The notes: generated from the letters alone by a model not told the origin. A stretch of 64,000 nucleotides of DNA from Bacteroidales bacterium UBA3743 (GCA_002371265.1 DFGT01000039.1:99065-163064); one strand, 5' to 3'; numbered from the stretch's first letter, positions 7,591 through 16,891 are shown. A program made the numbers and translations.

Positions 7591-9594
7591 ATGCACTTTG
7601 ATTTCAGTGTCAAATTTTTGATGTCTCTGATGTTGGCTCCCGTATCTGTTTACGGCAGTCTGCCCGACAGCGTCTCCTCTCATACGAATATTCCGGAGGT
7701 GGTGGTGACGGGGGAGAATCATGCTCCTGTGCCGACAACCAACACATCTCAGACAATCAACCTAAAAAAATCAGACCGTCTTGTTTTGCAAAATGTATCG
7801 GATGCTGTACGTCGTATGGCTGGAGCCGAAATTAAAGATTATGGTGGTATCGGCGGACTGAAAACGGTATCTGTGAGAGGTCTCGGATCCAAACATACTT
7901 TGGTTTGTTACGACGGAATGCCTGTCACAGATTGCCAGAATGGTCAGGTGGATTTGGGCAGGTTTTCTCTTGATCAACTTGATGCGATACGATTGTACAT
8001 AGGAGAAAATTGTGATATTGATGCTGGTGCTTTACATTTTGTGTCGCCTTCGACGTTGAACCTCATGAGTTCTGCGCCTATCTACTCAGATAAAAATTAT
8101 AACGCTGTAGCCAAAATCACCGGTGGCTCATTCGGTTTTGTCAATCCTTATGTCTCTTTTGATCATAAATTAGGAGATCATAACAGTATCAAGGCATCAG
8201 CTAATTTTTCCCGTGCCGACGGTAATTATCCCTACACTCTTACCAATGGTATGTTGAAGACGGAGGAGATACGTGAGCATAGTGAGTCGGTATGTGGACA
8301 TGGTGAGTTGTCGGGACGATTCCTTTTATCTCCAAAGACTCATTTAAGAGCCAAAACTCATTATTACGTATCAGACAGGGAATTGCCTGGAGGTGTGGTT
8401 TATTACAATACTGTGAACAATGAGACTTTGAAGGATAAGAATGCGTTCGCCGAGGTGGTGTCACGCACAGATTGGGATAGTACGATGTTGATGATTGCTG
8501 GCAAGTTTAATTGGAGCGCTTGCTACTATCATGATGAGGCAATGATGTATCCTGGAGGAAAACTGGATAACCGCTATTTCCAACGAGAGTGGTACGGGAC
8601 TGCGGTGGTGCGACATAATTTTACTGAACATTTCTCGATGGCAAACGCTACCGACTATATTCTAAACAGCTTCAATTCTAATATCCACGGATGTGTATTT
8701 CCGCAGCGTCATACTTTGTTGGATGCGTTGAGCGGAAAATTTAAGAATGAAAAGGTGACGGCAACAGCCACTTTGCTTGGCTCATTCTTCTTCAACCAAG
8801 TGGAGGTTGGCGAAGCACCAGATAATTACCAACATCTGTCGCCTTCCATTGCCGTCTCCTATAAACCTTTTGCTCCATCCATCTATTTTAGAGCTTCTTA
8901 CAAGAATATCTTCCGAATGCCAAATTTCAATGAGTTGTATTTCAATTCATTTGGAGTCAGAACCCTAGAACCAGAGAAAACGAAACAGTATAATGTCGGG
9001 GCCTCATATTTGTATGAGTCTGACAAGTCTTTAGAATCATCCCGTCTGAAATCATTTGCCATTTCAGCGGATTATTATTTCAATAAAGTCGACGACAAGA
9101 TTGTCGCAATGCCGAAGATGTTTATTTGGAGCATTGTGAATATGGGATATGTGGAGATTAAAGGAATCGATTTTGTGACTAACCTTGAAGTCGCCACTTC
9201 AAAACGCACGTCGTTGTTTTTAACTGCCAAGTATGCCTATCAATATGCAGTCGACTTGACAGATCCTAAATCGGATATCTATGAGCATCAGCTTCCTTAC
9301 ATTCCAAAACATTCGGGTAATGGCAGCGTCGCTTTTGAGAATCCGATTGTAAATGTTTCGTATAATGTCAATGCGGTGGGTAAACGATATTGTCTGCCTC
9401 AAAATATCAGACCGAATATGATGGAAGCTTATGCAGAACATGGAGTCTCTCTATATAAAACATTTGATTTTAAGAAGTTTGATATGAAATTGAGAGGCGA
9501 CGTCGTTAATCTGACCGACAAACAATATGAGGTGGTGAGGTTTTATCCCATGCCAAAACGGTCGTACAAAGCATCAGTAGAATTCAAATTTTAA
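7591..9594 (+). CDS. btuB: TonB-dependent outer-membrane cobalamin receptor (BtuB family)
   Basis: 667 residues. A signal peptide is followed by a TonB-box-like PEVVVTGE (about residues 34-41), a plug domain with VSDAVRRMAGAEIKDYGG and VSVRGLGSKHTLVCYDGMPV, and a beta-barrel. The barrel includes FRMPNFNELYF, a signature of TonB-dependent receptors, and it closes with YKASVEFKF ending in an aromatic residue, as outer-membrane barrels do. A cobalamin rather than siderophore substrate is inferred from the riboswitch in front and the BtuG, F, C, D genes behind. It transports B12 across the outer membrane using TonB energy. The next gene starts 15 bp after the stop. Confidence 0.92.
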   Translation: MHFDFSVKFLMSLMLAPVSVYGSLPDSVSSHTNIPEVVVTGENHAPVPTTNTSQTINLKKSDRLVLQNVSDAVRRMAGAEIKDYGGIGGLKTVSVRGLGSKHTLVCYDGMPVTDCQNGQVDLGRFSLDQLDAIRLYIGENCDIDAGALHFVSPSTLNLMSSAPIYSDKNYNAVAKITGGSFGFVNPYVSFDHKLGDHNSIKASANFSRADGNYPYTLTNGMLKTEEIREHSESVCGHGELSGRFLLSPKTHLRAKTHYYVSDRELPGGVVYYNTVNNETLKDKNAFAEVVSRTDWDSTMLMIAGKFNWSACYYHDEAMMYPGGKLDNRYFQREWYGTAVVRHNFTEHFSMANATDYILNSFNSNIHGCVFPQRHTLLDALSGKFKNEKVTATATLLGSFFFNQVEVGEAPDNYQHLSPSIAVSYKPFAPSIYFRASYKNIFRMPNFNELYFNSFGVRTLEPEKTKQYNVGASYLYESDKSLESSRLKSFAISADYYFNKVDDKIVAMPKMFIWSIVNMGYVEIKGIDFVTNLEVATSKRTSLFLTAKYAYQYAVDLTDPKSDIYEHQLPYIPKHSGNGSVAFENPIVNVSYNVNAVGKRYCLPQNIRPNMMEAYAEHGVSLYKTFDFKKFDMKLRGDVVNLTDKQYEVVRFYPMPKRSYKASVEFKF

Positions 9595-9609
9595 TTTAAT
9601 TAATATAAA

Positions 9610-10683
9610 ATGGACTTTAAAAGATCTTTTAGAGCAATGGCTCTTCTTATGATGGGCGTTGCGTCGTTCACAGCTTGTGAGGACGAAGAAGATGATTTGA
9701 AAAAATCATCAAATAAAGTTATTTATGTGCTCAATGAGGGCTCATGGAATAACAACAATGCGTCAGTGTCGGCAATTGATCCAACAGATGGAAGTAGCTA
9801 CTATTATCAGTTTGCCGCAGCTAACGGTCGTAATTTGGGTGATACCGGACAGGATATCCTTCGTTATGGTGGCAAAATCTACATCGCTGTTTCCGGCTCA
9901 AACACAATCGAGGTTGTGGATGGAAACTCTTTGACAAGCATCAAGACTATCAAGCCAGAAAGCGGAAAGCCAGGTAATCCTCGTGGACTTGCTGCTTCTG
10001 ATGGCAAAATTTACGTCTCTCTTTATGATGGTTATGTTGCAAAGATCGACACAACTTCATTGGCTTTTGAGGACTCAATAGCAGTTGGTCCAAACCCTGA
10101 GGAAATCACAATCGCAAACGGTTGTCTTTATGTGGCTATTTCTGATGGCTTGAACTCAGGAAATGGTTATCCAAATGGAAAGTATGTCTCAAAGATTGGT
10201 CTTGACTCTTTCAAGGTCGCATCTAAGATTGACGTGATTGTGAACCCAAACAAAATGGCATCGGACAAATCGGGAAATGTTTTTGTGATCTCTTGGGGTA
10301 ACTATATCGACATCCCGTCTACTGTCCAGAAAATCGACAAGAATGACAATGTGTCTGTTTTAGGCAAGGCTACTTACATGACTTGCTATGAGAATACTTT
10401 GTACACTATTAATGCTCCATTTGGTGCTCCATCTATTGAGTATGTAAGCTACAACACAATTAGCGGTTCGGTAGAGAGTTCTTCTTTCATCTCTGAAACA
10501 GCGGATGAAATGCCATCAAATCCTACATGTGTAAGTGTTAATCCAAAGAATGGAAACATTATGGTCGGCTCTTACTTGGCTGCGAATGATTATTTGAGCA
10601 ACGGTTATGTATATGAGTATGCCAACGGTGCATTCAAGGCAAGATACAATGCTGGTGTAGGTCCAAGAAAATTCGTCTATTAA
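9610..10683 (+). CDS. btuG: Surface cobalamin-binding beta-propeller lipoprotein (BtuG-like)
   Basis: 357 residues. Signal peptide with lipobox FTAC (Cys about residue 23), immediately followed by the acidic run EDEEDD, which matches the lipoprotein export signal that sends Bacteroidota lipoproteins to the outer face. The mature part is a YncE/DUF5074-like beta-propeller with repeated blades such as NKVIYVLNEG, GKIYIAVSGSNTIEVVDG, DGKIYVSLYDGYVAKID and GCLYVAISDG. In human-gut Bacteroides the BtuG lipoproteins of this type bind B12 with extreme affinity and sit on BtuB as a lid. Position directly after btuB under the riboswitch supports that role here. The gene symbol is by analogy with those loci. 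Confidence 0.85.
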   Translation: MDFKRSFRAMALLMMGVASFTACEDEEDDLKKSSNKVIYVLNEGSWNNNNASVSAIDPTDGSSYYYQFAAANGRNLGDTGQDILRYGGKIYIAVSGSNTIEVVDGNSLTSIKTIKPESGKPGNPRGLAASDGKIYVSLYDGYVAKIDTTSLAFEDSIAVGPNPEEITIANGCLYVAISDGLNSGNGYPNGKYVSKIGLDSFKVASKIDVIVNPNKMASDKSGNVFVISWGNYIDIPSTVQKIDKNDNVSVLGKATYMTCYENTLYTINAPFGAPSIEYVSYNTISGSVESSSFISETADEMPSNPTCVSVNPKNGNIMVGSYLAANDYLSNGYVYEYANGAFKARYNAGVGPRKFVY

Positions 10684-10711
10684 TAGATTTGACAAATATA
10701 ATTGAGGAAAG

Positions 10712-10770
10712 TTGAAGCCTTCATCCATGAAATGCTAAATTGTGGATGAGGGTTTCAATCCTATTTTTTA
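10712..10770 (+). terminator. Attenuator-like hairpin between btuG and btuF
   Basis: Arms TTGAAGCCTTCATCCA (10712-10727) and TGGATGAGGGTTTCAA (10743-10758) pair with two non-Watson-Crick positions, followed by CCTATTTTTTA. It ends about 15 bp before the btuF ATG. It may be a partial terminator that gives the outer-membrane genes more transcript than the ABC transporter genes. Confidence 0.7.
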
Positions 10771-10784
10771 GAGAACAGATTGAA

Positions 10785-11912
10785 ATGAAGAAAAACACAG
10801 GTTTTCTCATCCTTGTCAGTCTTATTCTGCTGTTGGCTGGATGCCACCGCAATAAAATATCTGAGACTCACGAAGGAAAGGAGATTAGGTTTGACTATGC
10901 GAAACTGATAAGAGTGTGGGAGTGCGACGGATTCAAAAAAATGGAAATCCGCAATCCATGGGACACCACGTGTCTGTTGCAAACCTATTTGCTTGTGGAT
11001 AAAACAAAAGAGATTCCTGCCAATTGTCCTGATGGTGTAGTTGTACGTGTCCCGTTGGAAAAATCAGCAGTTTTCACCACTGTGCACTGTTCTCTTATTG
11101 AGGAGTTGGGCGCGGTCAACTCGATTTCTGGAATCTGTGAACTGGAATATATCACAAACCCTAATATTATATCACTCACACAATCAGGGAAAATTGTGGA
11201 TTTCGGCTCAAGTATGAGCCCCGACATTGAAAAAATCATCACCGTCTCACCTGACGCTATTCTCCTTTCCCCATTCAACAATAGCGGTGGACATGGAGGC
11301 TTGGATAAACTGGGAATTCCCATAGTCGAGTGTGCCGACTATATGGAGTCGGATCCTCTTGGTCGTGCGGAGTGGATTAAATTATATGGTATGCTTTTCG
11401 GAAAAGAATCTGAAGCTGATTCCATATTCTCAAAGGTGACAGAAACCTATACCCAAATTGAAAAAGAGGCACAACAAGAGACTGGAACACATCCGTCTCT
11501 GCTATATGGATTGGATAACGGTGGCTCTTGGTTCATACCTGGAGGAAAGAGCTATATGGCAAAAATGTTCGCGTCTGCAGGAGCTAATTATATTTTTGGC
11601 GAGACGACGCATTCCGGAGCTGAGCCGTTCGCTTTTGAGACTGTCTACGATAAAGGATGCAATGCGGATATCTGGTTGATTCTCGGCACAGAGGTGGCGG
11701 ATAAAACATATAAGGATTTGCAGAGATTTTCAAATTTCAAATCATATAAGGAGAAACGGGTGTACGCTTGTAACACTACCAAAACATCTTTTTTTGATGA
11801 GATACCGTTCCATCCGGAAAGATTGCTGAAAGACCTCTACGTCATTTTCCACTCAGAAAAATATGACGATGTCAATGAATATTTACACTATTACCGTAAA
11901 TTAGCGGAGTGA
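10785..11912 (+). CDS. btuF: Periplasmic cobalamin-binding lipoprotein of ABC importer
   Basis: 375 residues from ATG 10785. A longer frame from TTG 10740 overlaps the hairpin arm, and the lipoprotein signal starts at 10785, so the ATG is preferred. Lipobox LLLAGC is followed by neutral or basic residues (HRNK), consistent with periplasmic retention. The body is a type III (helical-backbone, PF01497-type) binding protein: VHCSLIEELGAVNSISG, a SPDAILLSPF strand, LLYGLDNGGSWFIPGGKSYM and DIWLILGTE. This class serves cobalamin, heme and siderophores; B12 is inferred from the operon. It passes substrate to the BtuC permease encoded 42 bp downstream. Confidence 0.88.
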   Translation: MKKNTGFLILVSLILLLAGCHRNKISETHEGKEIRFDYAKLIRVWECDGFKKMEIRNPWDTTCLLQTYLLVDKTKEIPANCPDGVVVRVPLEKSAVFTTVHCSLIEELGAVNSISGICELEYITNPNIISLTQSGKIVDFGSSMSPDIEKIITVSPDAILLSPFNNSGGHGGLDKLGIPIVECADYMESDPLGRAEWIKLYGMLFGKESEADSIFSKVTETYTQIEKEAQQETGTHPSLLYGLDNGGSWFIPGGKSYMAKMFASAGANYIFGETTHSGAEPFAFETVYDKGCNADIWLILGTEVADKTYKDLQRFSNFKSYKEKRVYACNTTKTSFFDEIPFHPERLLKDLYVIFHSEKYDDVNEYLHYYRKLAE

Positions 11913-11954
11913 AAAAATACGGAAAATATTCATATTTATTCTAAATAGAGATTG

Positions 11955-12983
11955 ATGAAAAAAAATATAAGATGTACCTTCTTGATGACGACGTTGCTCA
12001 TCTTGCTTTTCCTCTGCAATATCTTTTGTGGGTCTGTTGACATTCCATACAGTGATACTTTCAATATCCTTTGTGGAGGCGACGCGGCAAAGGAGAGCTG
12101 GAGGTTCATTATTCTCGATTCCCGTCTTCCTCAGGCAGTCACGGCTTTGCTTTGTGGGTCGGCTTTGGCAGTCTCTGGTTTGTTGCTCCAAACCTATTTC
12201 AATAATTATTTGGCGGATCCATCCATACTAGGTATCAGTTCGGGAGCCAGTTTCGGTGTGGGAGTTGTGATGCTGATATTAGGCGGATCAGTAGGAATTG
12301 GAAGCCTTTCGTTTTCTGGATTCTTGGCAGTGCTTGTAGGTGCTGTCATCGGGTCGTTGCTTGTGATGTCGGTCCTGCTTTTCTTTTCTTCGTTGGTGAA
12401 AGATAGTCTGACGTTGCTTATCATCGGCATAATGATTGGCTACATCACTTCGTCTGTGATTTCATTGCTTAATTTTTTTGCCACAGCAGAAGGTGTCCAC
12501 TCGTATGTTATCTGGGGATTGGGCACTTTTGGAGGAGTGTCGTCGGCACAGCTGCCATTCTTTTCTGCTACGATTATTATTGGTCTCATTGGCACAGTCC
12601 TTTTAATCAAACCGCTCAACGCGCTTCTTTTGGGCGAACGTTATGCCACGAATTTAGGAATCAATGTCCGCCATACACGTAATTATATATTGTTGACGGT
12701 GGGGCTTCTCACCGCATGTGTCACCGCTTTTTGCGGACCGATAGCGTTTATTGGTTTGGCGGTTCCTCATATCTCACGTCTTTTGCTTGGCTCGTCCAAC
12801 CACTCGATACTTTTGCCCTTCACGTTGCTTACCGGCTCGGTGATGGCACTGCTGTGCAATCTGGCATGCATACTTCCCGGCAGTGGAGGAGTCTTGCCGT
12901 TGAATGCGGTCACTCCGTTGCTCGGTGCCCCTGTCATTATATATGTTTTGATCAACCAACGTAAACTCCAATATTTCAATTGA
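11955..12983 (+). CDS. btuC: Cobalamin ABC importer permease (FecCD family)
   Basis: 342 residues from ATG 11955 (a TTG three bases earlier is also in frame). About ten hydrophobic segments of the FecCD/BtuC fold. Family signatures include LRLP-like DSRLPQAVTALLCGSALAVS, DPSILGISSGASFG and GPIAFIGLAVPHISRLLLGS, the last containing the coupling-helix region. It forms the inner-membrane channel as a homodimer with two BtuD subunits. Its TGA overlaps the btuD ATG by one base (TGATG), implying translational coupling. Confidence 0.92.
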   Translation: MKKNIRCTFLMTTLLILLFLCNIFCGSVDIPYSDTFNILCGGDAAKESWRFIILDSRLPQAVTALLCGSALAVSGLLLQTYFNNYLADPSILGISSGASFGVGVVMLILGGSVGIGSLSFSGFLAVLVGAVIGSLLVMSVLLFFSSLVKDSLTLLIIGIMIGYITSSVISLLNFFATAEGVHSYVIWGLGTFGGVSSAQLPFFSATIIIGLIGTVLLIKPLNALLLGERYATNLGINVRHTRNYILLTVGLLTACVTAFCGPIAFIGLAVPHISRLLLGSSNHSILLPFTLLTGSVMALLCNLACILPGSGGVLPLNAVTPLLGAPVIIYVLINQRKLQYFN

Positions 12984-13771
12984 TGGCTATGTCGACACTG
13001 CTTTTCGCAAAAAATCTATGCATCGGTTATCATTCTAATGGTGGAAACATTCAAATCCACCAGGATCTCAATTTCTCATTGCGACGTGGGGAATTGATAA
13101 GTCTGTGCGGACCAAATGGCGCGGGCAAGTCGACGTTGCTGCGTACGATTGCGAATCTTCAACCGCCGCTAAGTGGGGAGATTGAAGTGTTGGAAAAACC
13201 GATGAAAAGCTATTCGGAAAAGGAGTTGTCTCATGCGATAACTGTTGTGCTGACAGACCGTGCCCACACAGGTGGCCTGACTGTTAAAGAGGTGGTGGCG
13301 TTGGGCAGACAACCGTATACTGGATTTTTCGGACGTCTATCCCAAGAGGATAAAACACTTGTGGATTCTGCTGTCGAATCAGTCGGAATGACGGGGAAGG
13401 AAGAGGTGTATATGTCGGAACTGTCGGATGGAGAACGGCAAAAAGTGATGATTGCGAAATCGTTGGTGCAGGAATGCCCCATCGTCATCCTTGACGAACC
13501 GACTGCATTTCTTGACGTGGCAAGCAGAATAGAGATCACACAATTGCTTCACGATATCGCGCATCAGCAGGATAGGGCAGTGTTGCTCTCCACCCACGAT
13601 CTTGAGCAGGCACTCCGTCTTTCAGATCAGCTTTGGCTATTGACGAAAAATGGCTTACAGACAGGAACTCCTGAAGATCTTGTGTCGAATCATCAGATTG
13701 ATACGTTGTTTGAAGGCAGAAACGTCTTCTTTGACGACAAAACATGGACGTTCAGAAGCAAGACTAGATAA
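12983..13771 (+). CDS. btuD: Cobalamin ABC importer ATPase
   Basis: 262 residues from ATG 12983 (the upstream TTG 12980 is less likely). All ABC ATPase motifs are intact: Walker A GPNGAGKSTLLR, signature LSDGERQKVMIAKSL, Walker B CPIVILDEPTAFLD and the switch histidine in LSTHDLEQAL. It drives import through the btuC-encoded permease. It is the last gene of the operon; no clear hairpin terminator follows. The cobalamin substrate rests on operon context, as the family also includes heme and siderophore importers. Confidence 0.92.
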   Translation: MAMSTLLFAKNLCIGYHSNGGNIQIHQDLNFSLRRGELISLCGPNGAGKSTLLRTIANLQPPLSGEIEVLEKPMKSYSEKELSHAITVVLTDRAHTGGLTVKEVVALGRQPYTGFFGRLSQEDKTLVDSAVESVGMTGKEEVYMSELSDGERQKVMIAKSLVQECPIVILDEPTAFLDVASRIEITQLLHDIAHQQDRAVLLSTHDLEQALRLSDQLWLLTKNGLQTGTPEDLVSNHQIDTLFEGRNVFFDDKTWTFRSKTR

Positions 13772-13939
13772 ATTCCAAGCCCCACATGAGAGCTCCTATG
13801 CAGTATATACATTATCAAGATGTAAAATTAGGTGAGGAAAATCCTTGTTTCAGATTTTTTGTCGATTTTCAACTTTCAACCTCATCAGTTTATATGTGAA
13901 ATATGGATTTTAATCTTCAAAAAGAATTCTCACCTCATT

Positions 13940-14107
13940 TTTCTCATTAAAAGACGTAGTCTTTCTCTGTGAACTTTATGTCTCTGTGGTTTTATAAATT
14001 TTTTGCGCTCGCCTACGGCTCGCACGTGGGGAAGGGTTAGGGCCAATATCTATTAAACATGGGCCCTTAACAATCCTCATTTATGACACTTCAACTGTCA
14101 TTTTCTC
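13940..14107. repeat. Dispersed intergenic repeat, family 1, copy B
   Basis: This copy lies in the 460-bp spacer between btuD and the toxin-antitoxin pair. It has AAAAGACGTAGTCTTTCTCT, CTCGCCTACGGCTCGCACG, then a longer-loop hairpin variant (AGGGCCAATATC...CATGGGCCCTTAA) and CAATCCTC. It ends with ATGACACTTCAACTGTCAT, which is itself palindromic. Nothing else recognisable lies at 13772-13939. Confidence 0.8.
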
Positions 14108-14175
14108 TTTTTTTTTTATTTTGAATTGACGAAATGGATGAATAGAAAATTTTCTTCAAAATAAATGTGTTATAA

Positions 14176-14205
14176 TTGTGAACTGACAAATTTTTAATAT
14201 ATTTG
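14176..14205 (+). promoter_or_regulatory. Promoter of the PIN toxin-antitoxin pair
   Basis: TTG (14176-14178), 19-bp gap, TATATTTG (14198-14205), 29 bp before the antitoxin ATG. Confidence 0.65.
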
Positions 14206-14233
14206 CAAATGTAATTAAAAAATAGATTAGTAT

Positions 14234-14479
14234 ATGTGTACATTCAATTTAGCAATCGATGACAATCTTGTTGAAAACGCAAGAGTGATTTTTCAGAATG
14301 AGGACATGATGATTGATTGGCTGGAAACTCAAGTTTCTGATCTTCTTAGCAAAGTCCCCAATTCAAAAGAAACGACAATTCGTAAGCCTCGAAGACATAA
14401 TGTGTTGAGAGGTATTCTAAAAGAGAATCCTGAAATAGATTATAAGCTTGTTCACGTCGAAGAAAAATATGGGATATGA
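14234..14479 (+). CDS. Antitoxin of PIN-domain toxin-antitoxin pair
   Basis: 81 residues. The N-terminal part (FNLAIDDNLVENARVIF, then an amphipathic helix around DMMIDWLETQVSDLL) is typical of small RHH/DUF6364-like antitoxins that bind their own promoter. The C-terminal part is a basic and then acidic tail (RKPRRHNVL...HVEEKYGI) that would wrap the toxin. Its stop overlaps the toxin ATG by 4 bp (ATGA). Assignment depends strongly on this pairing; the protein alone would only be a small hypothetical. Confidence 0.75.
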   Translation: MCTFNLAIDDNLVENARVIFQNEDMMIDWLETQVSDLLSKVPNSKETTIRKPRRHNVLRGILKENPEIDYKLVHVEEKYGI

Positions 14480-14922
14480 GAGTTTTTTTAGACACGAATA
14501 TTCTGCTAGAGTATCTTTGTGAACGACCTAAAGCGTCTGTCGTAAATGATTTGCTTGATCTATTGGAAGAAAAAAACAGTTCTTTATTTATTTCCTCTTC
14601 TTCATTTTGTACTATAGCTTATTATGTGGAAATGATGTTGAAAGGAATGGGGTTTCATAAACCAGAAAAAACTTTGAAGACAAGACAAATCTTGAATGTT
14701 GTATTGGAGATCGTTAAGGTTGTTGAGACGAATCATGTGAGAACGATTCTCGCCACTAATGATCTTGCATTTTCTGATTTTGAAGATAGTATGCAATATC
14801 AATGTGCGTTAAACAACAATTGTGATGCTATTGTTACTTTTAATCAAAGTGATTATAAGTATGCTGATCAAACGTTAATTAAAGTGTTTTCTCCAGACGA
14901 ATTCTTGAAAGCAGCATTGTAA
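14476..14922 (+). CDS. PIN-domain ribonuclease toxin (VapC-like)
   Basis: 148 residues. PIN fold with MRVFLDTNILLEYLCERP at the start (D6, E12) and a cluster SDFEDSMQYQCALNNNCDAIVT (D101, E103, D104, D117) supplying the metal-binding acidic residues, followed by TFNQSDYKYA. Proteins of this kind cut specific RNAs when free of antitoxin. It is translationally coupled to the antitoxin at 14234. A hairpin terminator follows at 14936. All catalytic carboxylates appear present, so the toxin is likely functional. Confidence 0.85.
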   Translation: MRVFLDTNILLEYLCERPKASVVNDLLDLLEEKNSSLFISSSSFCTIAYYVEMMLKGMGFHKPEKTLKTRQILNVVLEIVKVVETNHVRTILATNDLAFSDFEDSMQYQCALNNNCDAIVTFNQSDYKYADQTLIKVFSPDEFLKAAL

Positions 14923-14935
14923 TGACGAATATATC

Positions 14936-14974
14936 AAGAGGGTGCATCAAAACTAAGTTGTGATACACCCTCTT
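14936..14974. terminator. Bidirectional terminator between the toxin gene and the acyl-CoA ligase gene
   Basis: AAGAGGGTGCATCA (from 14936) pairs with TGATACACCCTCTT (to 14974) with one mismatch. It lies between convergent genes. The arms and the flanking AATTCTTCACCTTTAATTC resemble the prfB terminator at 3608-3648. Confidence 0.7.
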
Positions 14975-14997
14975 AATTCTTCACCTTTAATTCTTAA

Positions 14998-16803
14998 TTA
15001 ATAAGAATACATGTATTCGATTTCTTTGTTGTAGTGCTCGTTGATCACCTTTCGTTTCAGCTTTAGAGTGAGTGTAAGCTCACCGTTGTCTGATGTGAAT
15101 GGATTAGGCAACAGTTTGAAACGTTTTACCTGCTCATATTTCGCCAATCCCTCCTGCAGATTTGCGATTCTGCCTTCAATCAACGAAGTTATTTTAGGAT
15201 TGTTTAGCAAATCTTCGATGTCTTTGTATTCGATCTTCATCTGCTCTGCATAATCTTTTACAGCCGCATAGTCTGGCACAATAAGTGCGGTGACAAATTT
15301 ACGAAGGTCGCCGATCACAGCCACCTGATCAATATATTTGTCTGTGACCAACAGATTCTCAATCTGCTGAGGCGCGATATACTTTCCGTTTGATGTCTTG
15401 AACAGATCCTTGATACGGTCGGTGATATACAGTATTCCATTCTCAAGCTTACCAGCGTCGCCAGTATGGAACCAACCGTCTGTGAATGAAGTGGCGTTGA
15501 TTTCTGGCTTGTTGTAGTATCCTGGTGTTATAAGATTGCCCTTTAGAAGTATCTCATTGTTTTCTCCGATTTTCACCTCACACTCAGGCATCACCTCACC
15601 CACTGATTTCAAATCGTGGTATTTGTGTGCTGGCTGGAAGCACGACACAGTGGCTGTGCTCTCTGTAAGTCCGTAACCTACTACCATATTGAAGTCGAGG
15701 CTCATTAAAAACTCACATACAGATTCTGAGAGTTGTGAGCCAGCACATGGAAAATACATTGAGTTTTCCAATCCCAACTCTTTCTTTACCTTAGCGAAAA
15801 GTGTATTCTTGAAAATCTTGTATTGTATTTCTGTGGAGAATGGCACAGATTTGTTGAATCTGACATAGTCGAGATTTCTTTTCTTTCCGACAGCGATTGC
15901 ATGGTACATCAATTTTTTTACCAATCCCGGCATTTTTTCGATTTTCTCATGCACACCTGCGTAGACCTTTTCCCAAAAACGGGGCACCGCGCACATCATG
16001 TTAGGACGAGTCTCCTTGATTGATGTCAGAATCTCTTTTGGATTTTTGTTGACGTAGATCATCGCACCTCTGTACATACATAGATAATCCCATGCACGTT
16101 CAAAGATATGGCTTGCAGGAAGAAACATCATGGATGTTCTTGTCTCATCACAACATGGCATCACTTTCTCGTGGATTCTCATCTGGTGAGTGTAGTTGTA
16201 CTGCATTATCATCACTCCCTTAGGCTCTCCAGATGTTCCAGACGTGTAGATGAGTGTGGCAAGGTCGTCCTGGCTCAATTCATTCTGACGTCTTTCCAAT
16301 TCTGCGTCTTGCTCATTCCCGTCGCCATACTTTAGAAAATCACCAAATGCCATAGACGTGTCTATTCCATTAAGATTGATTTCTGGATCGACGGTGATGA
16401 CCTTTTTTAATACGTTTGTCTGGTGTAGCACCTTGACTGTCTGGTCGTATTGGTATTGCTCACCCACAAATATCATTGCGCATTGAGCGTCATCCACGAT
16501 ATATTTTACTTGTTCGGATGATGATGTCGCGTATAGTGGCACTGCTACGGCTCTGATAGCCTGAAGCGCTAAGTCTACTATTATTGTTTCGTGGCTGTTC
16601 TGTGAATATATCGCCACTTTTTCTTGTTCTTTTACACCGATAGATAGAAAAGCTTTTGCGGCTCTTCTTACACTTGCAGCTACCTGATTCCAAGATAATG
16701 GTTTCCATACACCTTCTTTATCGTCACGGTATTTTAACGCTGTTTTGTCTCCAAATTTTTTTGCGTTGTCGAATGCAAGTCTTCCGATATGAAATGAATT
16801 CAT
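14998..16803 (-). CDS. Long-chain fatty acid-CoA ligase (AMP-forming)
   Basis: 601 residues, close to bacterial long-chain acyl-CoA synthetases. The AMP-binding motif is YTSGTSGEPKGVMI; later motifs are VVGYGLTESTATVS, a GWFHTGDAGKLENG segment and DRIKDLFKTSNGKYIAP with the hinge and catalytic-lysine region. It activates free fatty acids to acyl-CoA through an acyl-adenylate, probably at the inner face of the membrane. It is the last minus-strand gene before the toxin-antitoxin pair and is transcribed from its own promoter. Chain-length preference cannot be read from the sequence. Confidence 0.9.
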   Translation of the reverse strand: MNSFHIGRLAFDNAKKFGDKTALKYRDDKEGVWKPLSWNQVAASVRRAAKAFLSIGVKEQEKVAIYSQNSHETIIVDLALQAIRAVAVPLYATSSSEQVKYIVDDAQCAMIFVGEQYQYDQTVKVLHQTNVLKKVITVDPEINLNGIDTSMAFGDFLKYGDGNEQDAELERRQNELSQDDLATLIYTSGTSGEPKGVMIMQYNYTHQMRIHEKVMPCCDETRTSMMFLPASHIFERAWDYLCMYRGAMIYVNKNPKEILTSIKETRPNMMCAVPRFWEKVYAGVHEKIEKMPGLVKKLMYHAIAVGKKRNLDYVRFNKSVPFSTEIQYKIFKNTLFAKVKKELGLENSMYFPCAGSQLSESVCEFLMSLDFNMVVGYGLTESTATVSCFQPAHKYHDLKSVGEVMPECEVKIGENNEILLKGNLITPGYYNKPEINATSFTDGWFHTGDAGKLENGILYITDRIKDLFKTSNGKYIAPQQIENLLVTDKYIDQVAVIGDLRKFVTALIVPDYAAVKDYAEQMKIEYKDIEDLLNNPKITSLIEGRIANLQEGLAKYEQVKRFKLLPNPFTSDNGELTLTLKLKRKVINEHYNKEIEYMYSY

Positions 16804-16825
16804 GCCCTTTGTGTTTAATTTGGGG

Positions 16826-16858
16826 GCAAAAATATCTTAAAAAATGTTAAAAGACAAA
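16826..16858 (-). promoter_or_regulatory. Promoter of acyl-CoA ligase gene
   Basis: Minus strand TTTG (16858-16855), 20-bp gap, TATTTTTGC (16834-16826); 22 bp before the ATG. Confidence 0.7.
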
Positions 16859-16891
16859 TTTTGAATAATTAAAGTAGAAACTATGGGCCAT

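Noticed and set aside
7112..7621. ORFs on both strands through the riboswitch leader
   Set aside because: They cover conserved riboswitch RNA segments and start before or inside btuB out of frame.
10740..10784. Upstream TTG start for btuF
   Set aside because: It lies at the attenuator hairpin arm, and the lipoprotein signal begins at the ATG at 10785.
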